This document shows, in pieces, positions 58,071 through 64,000 of a DNA stretch of 64,000 nt. Source of the stretch: Cheiracanthium punctorium (Eukaryota > Arthropoda > Arachnida > Araneae > Cheiracanthiidae). The notes below the pieces were generated by a model. That model saw nothing but the letters and a program-made list of their open reading frames with translations. It was not told where the DNA came from and ran no database searches. Numbering within the stretch: position 1 is the stretch's first letter; each line of letters starts with the position of its first letter. Where the stretch lies: assembly GCA_038373885.1 (NCBI GenBank), contig JAWZYV010000114.1:310001-374000 (forward strand). The letters are read 5' to 3'. A program made the position numbers and the translations under genes.

Positions 58071-59290
58071 TTTTAAGATTTTATAACTCCAAACATAATG
58101 GGTCTTTAGCCGAGGATAGTTCCAAGTTCCATTTTCGGAGGGGGGACCACTAGACTTTTTAGATTAGCTTAAATTGTTCAAAATGCAAACTGAATGCGTG
58201 AAATCCAAGGTCGATAGAGGGAGATGACTCTATGACCCATTCGCTGGAGCTGCCTTTGTATTTAGCAAAATATGATAAGAGTTTTTACAAAAACACCGTC
58301 TTCACAGAAAAGTGTGGTGGTTGTAAAGTGAAATAATACAAAAGTGGTCACTAAAGACAGACAGTCTCTTAGCCAAGGTGGTCACTTTGGTAGGTTCCAG
58401 TGTATATGGAATGGTGAGACATATTCTTTGACAGAAGAACTTTATTTACACTCAAATTTTAAAAAAATAATCCTTTATAGTCGAATTTCGACCATTGGCA
58501 GACAACTAGTTCTTATAATGCAGCTGACGCTCAAATAGATTTTCTTTCCTTTTTTTTAACACATTTTTTAAAATTATTTAAATTTTATAAACGATTTTAT
58601 ATAATAAACATTTACATTTTTTTTCCAAATATTTCTTTTCAAATTTAAATTTTGTGAGAGGGGACAAGGGGGGATACCACCCCCCCTACTCCGTCCCAAC
58701 CCCAATATAAGAAATTTGAAGTAAATTATGCGATTAATTAGAGAATTGTTCAAAATTTCCCTTAGATTATGCAAAGGCAAAATCTAAATTACGCAAATAT
58801 TTATAGGAATTTAGGTAAAATGTAAACCACTGGGACACCTGCAAGGGCCGATGACTATAGAGCTGCAGTTTCGGATAAAAAATTGTTTGTCGGTTTCCCA
58901 TCGGCGAAATTGCTCGTTTAGATCACCTCTATGCATGAATAAAAATTCATCTATTGCAAAAACTCAAAAGTGCTCTTGCCGATGTCTTAAATCGATGAGT
59001 CTGTGAGTTAACGATGAGTGGATGAACGCCCATGCAGAAAACGAGCAGTCATTGCTACTAGGGAGAACACTCCATTTGAACTATCAGCACAGCATGCTCC
59101 GTCAAAGGTATCTAACAACTTCCAAATCGCTGGCAACGGGCTGTGCACAGTGCTGATGACTACACTGAAGAACAGTAAAACATGGTAGCATATATCTGTT
59201 TTGTATCAGTTAAAAATAAATAGTCCCACTATTAAAGTTCCAGCACATGTACAGCAAATTCAAAATTTCTGGATGTCTTAACGAGTGGTA
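58071..59290. other. No gene recognised
   Basis: Intron sequence with a C/G-rich patch near 58660-58700. It may include the 3' end of the Helitron that carried the helicase, but I could not place a CTRR end. Confidence 0.5.
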
Positions 59291-59925
59291 TCCTAACTAA
59301 TATTATAAATGCCAAAGTGAGTTTGTTTGTTTGTTTGTTTATGACGCTTTCCCGCCTAAACCACTGAATCGATTAGGATGCATTTCGATTTAGATATAGA
59401 TGGGACCCTAAAGTTGGTTATAGGCTACTTAGAATTTTAGATTTTTAATTACTTTTTTAATTATTAATTAAAAACTGTTTTTACGTTGCCATGCTTGGCG
59501 AGTTTCGACCGTATCATATGATTCATGTTTTGAGCTAACAAGAATGCTATTACTTCAATAAAGAAGCACGTGCATCTGAAAAACATTAAATAATACGGAA
59601 AGTATGCCAGTTTTATGCCAAATATATCTATCTCTAATAATAAAAATGAATGTTCTCCAGACAAATCTACAGAAAGCAGAGCTTTGAAAATTTGAGCATG
59701 CCTGGAGCCATGACTTCGGTAAAGTGTACCCGAGGCTCGGAAATTTTAATTACTTTTCTAACTATTAATTAAAAACCGTTTTATCGCCCACACAAAATGA
59801 TTTATGCTTTTGAAATAAAGCAGAAATTCTATTTGCAAAATCACATGCATTTAAAGAACATAAATAAGTATGGAAATTATGTTGATTTTACGCCAAATTA
59901 AAAAGCATAAATAAAGAAAAGTGTA

Positions 59926-60089
59926 CTTACGTATTATCCCGGCGGTCCGCCAAGACGAGCGATTTTTTGCCGAGATAAATTCCGGGCACATGAAATTATT
60001 AATGGTTTCGAATACGATTGGCAACAGTTTGGCAACTCATTTGACGAAAAAACAGTTTAGCGGGAATGACCGCCGGGATAATACGTAAG
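59926..60089. mobile_element. Tc1/mariner-type MITE inside Helitron copy 2
   Basis: The ends CTTACGTATTATCCCGGCGG and, inward from the right, the same 20 bases are exact inverted repeats. TA flanks both sides (59924-59925 and 60090-60091). 164 bp. Copy 1 of the Helitron keeps only the right end (near 8585-8605). Confidence 0.8.
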
Positions 60090-60409
60090 TACCAAGAAAA
60101 GTCCAAATGTGTTCCTTAAAGTTCCTAAATTTCCAAATCCTACAAATAATATAAATATGTACGTTTATGTGTTTGGATGTTTTTGACTGAATCACACAAA
60201 AATGGTTGGAAGAATTTGTAATGATGATAACTTATGCCCTGGATTAACATACAGGCAACCTTTCAAGCATATAGCATAAATAATTCTTTTACAAAGACAC
60301 ACAAAATAATGCTAATGCATTGCGCTCTATGGAAATTTTGTAGCAACTAAACCGGTTTCAAAACTTTCTTCACTGATTGAAAGTCCTAGGACAATATGGT
60401 CCTAGGCGT

Positions 60410-60605
60410 ATATGGAGAATCCCTCTGTGTGGAATTTTCTAAGGGATCCTAGCCCGTATTTTCGCGAGGTTTTTGAAAAAAACACGGAAAACTGCGAGCG
60501 GCTAGGTTGACAAGCGCGACCGGAGTTTGAACCTGGCACCTCCCGCTTTCCAGGTTTGAGAGCAGACCCTCTTAGACACTGGGGGGACCCTGAGTGTTAT
60601 AGGCT
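60410..60605 (-). repeat. tRNA-SINE-derived block inside Helitron copy 2
   Basis: Counterpart of 8935-9125, with GGTGCCAGGTTCAAACTCC on the minus strand. It shows the capture predates both Helitron insertions. Confidence 0.6.
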
Positions 60606-61275
60606 ACCTTTTATGCATATATCACAAATAGTTCTTTTACAGGGATACTCATAAGGATTACATTACGCTCTATGTGTATCTCTGTAAGTACTGAACCGAT
60701 TCCAAAACTTTTTTCACTGATTATTTAAGTAAGCTACACTATTATTGAGTATTATAGGCTAAAATTAATGCATGTAGCGCAAATACTTCCTTTACAGTAA
60801 CACTGAAAATAATTCTAATGCATTACGCTCTATGGGTATCTCTGTAACTATAGAACCGATTCTAAAACTTTTTCGCTAATAGAAAGCTGCACTATTCTTG
60901 ATTAACATAGGCTAAAATTCATGCATATAGCATAAATATTTCTTTTATAAGAACACTCAAAACAGTTCGCAAATACTGTCGTAACTGTCTCTATTCGCCA
61001 AATGCCTGAAAAAAATCTAAATTTAGTAATTTTACATACTCTGTTATTTTAAATGAAGTATACTACCATGCATTATACTTCATTTAAAATAAGTAAAAAG
61101 CAAATAATATTTAAATGCAGTTTCTTTAGTCGCAAACATATTTGTTATTCACACATGCTTCGTTTCTCTCGGGACCTAATTCTAAAGCCGACACGGACGA
61201 AGGCGCGGGTAGCCGCTAGTATTTATTTATTTTTGCTTTGAAAAATGATCTCTTAAATAATTCTTTATATTTCAG

Positions 61276-61602
61276 GTTTATTTAAGTAGCAGGCGTGGAG
61301 CCTGGGTCTTGCCTAAAGTTGGTCCTTCTGGCTTACCGCTTGATGCAACTTTTATACGAAGGCCGATGTATCTGGCTATTAAATATTTGCCTTATGACTG
61401 GGTATGCAGTGTGTCTGAGAAAATAAACGACTTTTTAATGTTCGACCATTCGTTGTACAACCTGAAACCAAAGCATAGGATCTGGAGCCAGCATCCCACA
61501 GCGAGTGACTCACTCGGCATCAAGCTTCTCAGCGGAGTTGTGGTTACCAGAAATAACATCAAAACCTTTACCAAAAATGGAGTTATATTTGAAGGTGAAG
61601 AG
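61276..61602 (+). CDS. Flavin-containing monooxygenase, coding exon 3
   Basis: 109 codons, residues 212-320, phase 0 at both ends (acceptor TTTATATTTCAG, donor GAAGAG|GTAAAT). VYLSSRRGAWVLPKVGPSG is the conserved block that follows the NADPH loop in FMOs. RPMYLAIKYLP, NLKPKHRIWSQHPTASDSL and IKTFTKNGVIFEG match the family's order. The next expected motif, FATGY or similar, would be encoded by a later exon beyond 64000, together with the C-terminal membrane anchor if present. Exons 1-3 cover about 60% of a typical 530-residue FMO. Confidence 0.93.
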
Positions 61603-61816
61603 GTAAATAGAAAAATTTGTTTTCTTAAATGTTTTCATTTTCTAATGGAAAAAAAAACCAATTTATAACGGAAATGGAAGGGACGTAGGTAGCCAAGGAG
61701 TGCTCCGCTGGTTCCGGGAATTTGGATTTTCGCAAATTGGATGTCAATAATCAGGCGTTTTTGCGCCAAGTTCTGCCTCTTGCTTTCACCCTTTAGGCTC
61801 ACCCCGAAATTTTTTA

Positions 61817-63288
61817 TGTTCTTGTACGAGGTGTAAAGAAGTAATGTGATCGCGAAAATTTTCCGAAGCCAGATTGCGACAAAAAACCTATTTTAACTAC
61901 CTCTAAATTTACTTTTAAGAATTTTTTCGATGCATCTCATCGCACGCACGCATGCATGTACGACGTACGTTCATGTAAATGCATGTACAACCCATTTTGA
62001 CCGACCGAGAGTCCGTTTTGGCCAGTTTTTCCCTGACATCTGTACGTACTTACGTACGCATATCTCAACTATTGGTTGCAGAATGTTGACTTTATATTTA
62101 CGATTGTTGCAACATGTAGTTGTGCACCTCCTCTTTCGGTCCTATTCGACTGGATAGTTTATCTACAGGGCCACCCAGGGCCTACAAGATTTTAAATACA
62201 TTATGCTCTATGGGCAGAAATCTATTAAAGCGTATTTTAGAGGTATTAGGCTATTTCAAACGACTCAAAAGTAATATATTTTGTAAAGGGTTACAAAAGG
62301 AATCTCTCCTTCGAAAATAGTATCTGTATAATTTATAGTTCTGCTACAGGAACATTCAAAAGAATTTCAACACATTGCGGTCAATGGCAGTTTTAGAGAC
62401 ATTCATCCATTTCAAGCGTAATATCGTCCTACCATATAGTTAGGTAAACTTCCGACCAAGGTCACGTGCCTTCCTCACAAATTAAGCGAAAACTTGCCAC
62501 GCTTGGCGGCTTTTTGTGTACGTGTATGTATTTAACTCTCATACCTTAAAAACTATTAGTCGTAGAATGTTGAAATTTCATATATAAGATTGTTGTAACA
62601 TCTAGCTGAGCATCTCGATTTTTGGTTCCAATCTGCTGGAAAGTTTATTTACACGGCCACCCAAAACAATTTGAATACATTAATGTCTATGGACATCTTT
62701 AATATATTACTTCTGTAGTCAGTCATTATTTGGTCCATGCCCAAAATCTCACCATTCGTCATCGAACTTGGCGAGTTTTGCAGAATTATCGCCAAAAATA
62801 ATTTCGTACTTCGCATAACTCAAACTTTTAACCGTAGAATGTTGAAATTTTGTATTTAAAACTATTGTAACATCTGACTGTGCATCTCTTTTTTTATTGC
62901 AATCGACTGGGTAATTTATTTATAGGGTCACCCAAATGACTTTATATACATTAAGGTATATAGAATATAGAGGTATAAGGTATATAGAATATAGAGGTAT
63001 AAGGTATATAGAACATAAAGGTATATAGTAAGGTACTTATAGTAAGGTACTATATAGTAAGGTTTAATTCATTGTAACTCTGGGGTCAATTACTACTTTG
63101 GCTAACGCCAAAATTTTGCAAACTATCTCGTCGGCTTTTGGCGAAATGGAAATATTTGGCTAGAAATCGCTAAACCTTAATATTACCACAGTATTTTATC
63201 TCTTTCAAACAAAATAAGTTTAGATGACGTGCACCGAAAATATTTTTGATTTATTAGACGTGCAAGGAAGTCATGTGTTGTCCACATC

Positions 63289-63291
<3 letters not shown>
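61817..63291. mobile_element. Repeat-rich 2 kb element, copy 2
   Basis: Matches 53810-55767 from TTCTTGTACGAG through TTTTTTCGATGCATCTCATC to GACGTGCAAGGAAGTCATGT. It ends in the hairpin ATGTGTTGTCCACAT and CTGA, then a T-run. It is shorter: fewer 173-bp units and fewer GCCAAATTTGGC units. A local TATAGAATATAGAGGTATAA array occurs at 62950-63060. Confidence 0.75.

Positions 63292-63319
<28 letters not shown>
63292..63319. repeat. Poly(T) run
   Basis: Homopolymer directly at the right end of the repeat-rich element, matching the T-run flank of copy 1. Confidence 0.9.
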
Positions 63320-63325
<6 letters not shown>

Positions 63326-63426
63326 ACGTAACTGGTAAATAGTTTTTGCAAATTCGCATGAATATTGTTGCAGAAAACTCTGTCTGATTCCTGGGTTCAT
63401 CGTTCTAAAGACCAGTAGGTGTAGAA

Positions 63427-63584
63427 TAGGGGCGTAGCCAAGGGGGGGTCATACCCCCATGGGGGAATTTTTTGCCATATAAAATGTATATTCTCCACTC
63501 CCTTATCACACACATTTATGAATATATGTGAGTTGCAGTAGTCGTAACCCCCCCCCCAATAAAAAATTTCTGGCTACGCCACTG
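63427..63584. mobile_element. hAT-type MITE inserted in the LTR
   Basis: Starts TAGGGGCGTAGCCA and ends TGGCTACGCCACTG. A perfect 8-bp duplication GTGTAGAA flanks it (63419-63426 and 63585-63592). The copy of this LTR at 10.4 kb lacks the insertion and shows the empty site (TATGTAGAAAGTTC). Confidence 0.93.
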
Positions 63585-63985
63585 GTGTAGAAAGTTCTAG
63601 TAAAGAGTCCAGGATGGAACACGAACTTTACTGCTTCTAGAACTTCGTCAAACAATCAGCTGTACAAAATTCATAAGCACAATCAGTCAGCAACATGCTG
63701 ATAAGTCAGCTTAGTACAAAAGCGTTCACAAATGCTGTAATTCTCACATAAAATAAAACACTTCCACGCGCAAAAATTCAATGGAAACTTACAAGGGAAA
63801 TCGTGAATACTCGCTCAATACTCAACAATGAAGGGTTTACACATAGCACTTAAAAGTGAGTTTTTTAAACAAGCTAAATGCGTCTTACAATAGCACAATT
63901 CTCTGGCTAATGTAGTAAACAGAAAGAACATCTATTCTCAGTAGCAGACAGATTCTAACTGACTCAGCTGGGACAAAAGCGCTGC

Positions 63986-63992
63986 TTTTATA
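63986..63992 (-). promoter_or_regulatory. Candidate LTR TATA box
   Basis: TATAAAAG on the minus strand inside the LTR. Position relative to the LTR start is unknown because the window ends. Confidence 0.4.
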
Positions 63993-64000
63993 GATGACGA

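Larger units (their letters stand above)
59291..61219 (+). mobile_element. Non-autonomous Helitron, copy 2
   Basis: Same start TCCTAACTAATATTATAAAT and same end GCGGGTAGCCGCTAG as 7812-9747. A precedes (59290) and T follows (61220). 1,929 bp. It retains an inner mariner-type MITE with both ends, which copy 1 has lost on one side. It ends 56 bp before FMO exon 3. Confidence 0.9.
44032..61275 (+). other. FMO intron 2
   Basis: 17,244 bp from GTAAGAAAT to TTTATATTTCAG. It contains a Helitron helicase pseudogene, a 10.7 kb gypsy retrotransposon in antisense and a second Helitron. 44032-45000 and 45100-45950 hold no recognised feature apart from a repeat-like segment near 44090-44170 (GATGCGTTCCAAGAATC). 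Confidence 0.85.
61603..64000 (+). other. FMO intron 3, runs off the window
   Basis: Starts GTAAATAG. It contains the second copy of the 2 kb repeat-rich element and part of an LTR. No further exon was found before the edge. Confidence 0.7.
63367..64000 (-). mobile_element. LTR, same family as 10.4 kb fragment, cut by window
   Basis: On the minus strand its 3' end reads GATGAACCCAGGAATC... to TTTTCTGCAACA, matching 10385-10498. No primer site follows its 3' end, so it is a 3' LTR or solo LTR. A TATAAAA at 63986-63992 on the minus strand is a candidate LTR promoter. It is interrupted by the MITE at 63427-63584 and runs off the right edge. Confidence 0.7.

Overview
The window looks like non-coding-rich nuclear DNA of an arthropod, most plausibly a spider or another chelicerate. 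It is AT-rich and full of microsatellites and nested transposons. The only host gene I can support has compact exons with GT/AG borders separated by introns of 7.4 and 17.2 kb. The taxon is inferred from general character, not from a marker gene.

Host gene: three consecutive coding exons of a flavin-containing monooxygenase (FMO) lie on the + strand at 35952-36317, 43765-44031 and 61276-61602. All junctions are phase 0. Together they give 320 residues with the FAD site (GAGLCG), the GGLW motif and the NADPH site (GVGNSG). The C-terminal part lies beyond the right edge. A polypyrimidine tract with AG just before the first coding exon suggests a 5' UTR exon further left.

Left part (1-35 kb): two diverged tandem copies of a roughly 2.7-3.2 kb repeat; a diverged minisatellite; a fragment of an AP-like endonuclease; a Helitron (7812-9747); a scrambled Ty3/gypsy fragment whose LTR/PBS and pol point in opposite directions; a 2.6 kb hAT transposon with intact 8-bp target duplications and decayed transposase; pogo-, hAT- and piggyBac-type MITEs, most with recognisable target duplications; several tRNA-derived SINEs; a hammerhead-ribozyme-like motif; and a 1.7 kb inverted-repeat element rich in GTCAC/GTGAC.

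Introns of the FMO gene: intron 1 holds decayed mobile DNA (an RNase H fragment, a SINE, a hAT element inside a zinc-finger-like reading frame, a mariner remnant and a long fold-back). Intron 2 holds a Helitron helicase pseudogene split by three later insertions, the largest being an almost complete 10.7 kb Ty3/gypsy retrotransposon on the minus strand (47045-57772). Its pol frame is intact and a canonical TTTAAAC slippery site sits directly before the gag stop. Its gag is broken by a frameshift and by a 2 kb repeat-rich element. A second Helitron copy ends 56 bp before FMO exon 3.

Right edge: a second copy of the 2 kb repeat-rich element, then part of an LTR of the same family as the fragment at 10.4 kb, with a hAT MITE inserted in it. 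No intact tRNA or rRNA gene and no CRISPR array was seen.
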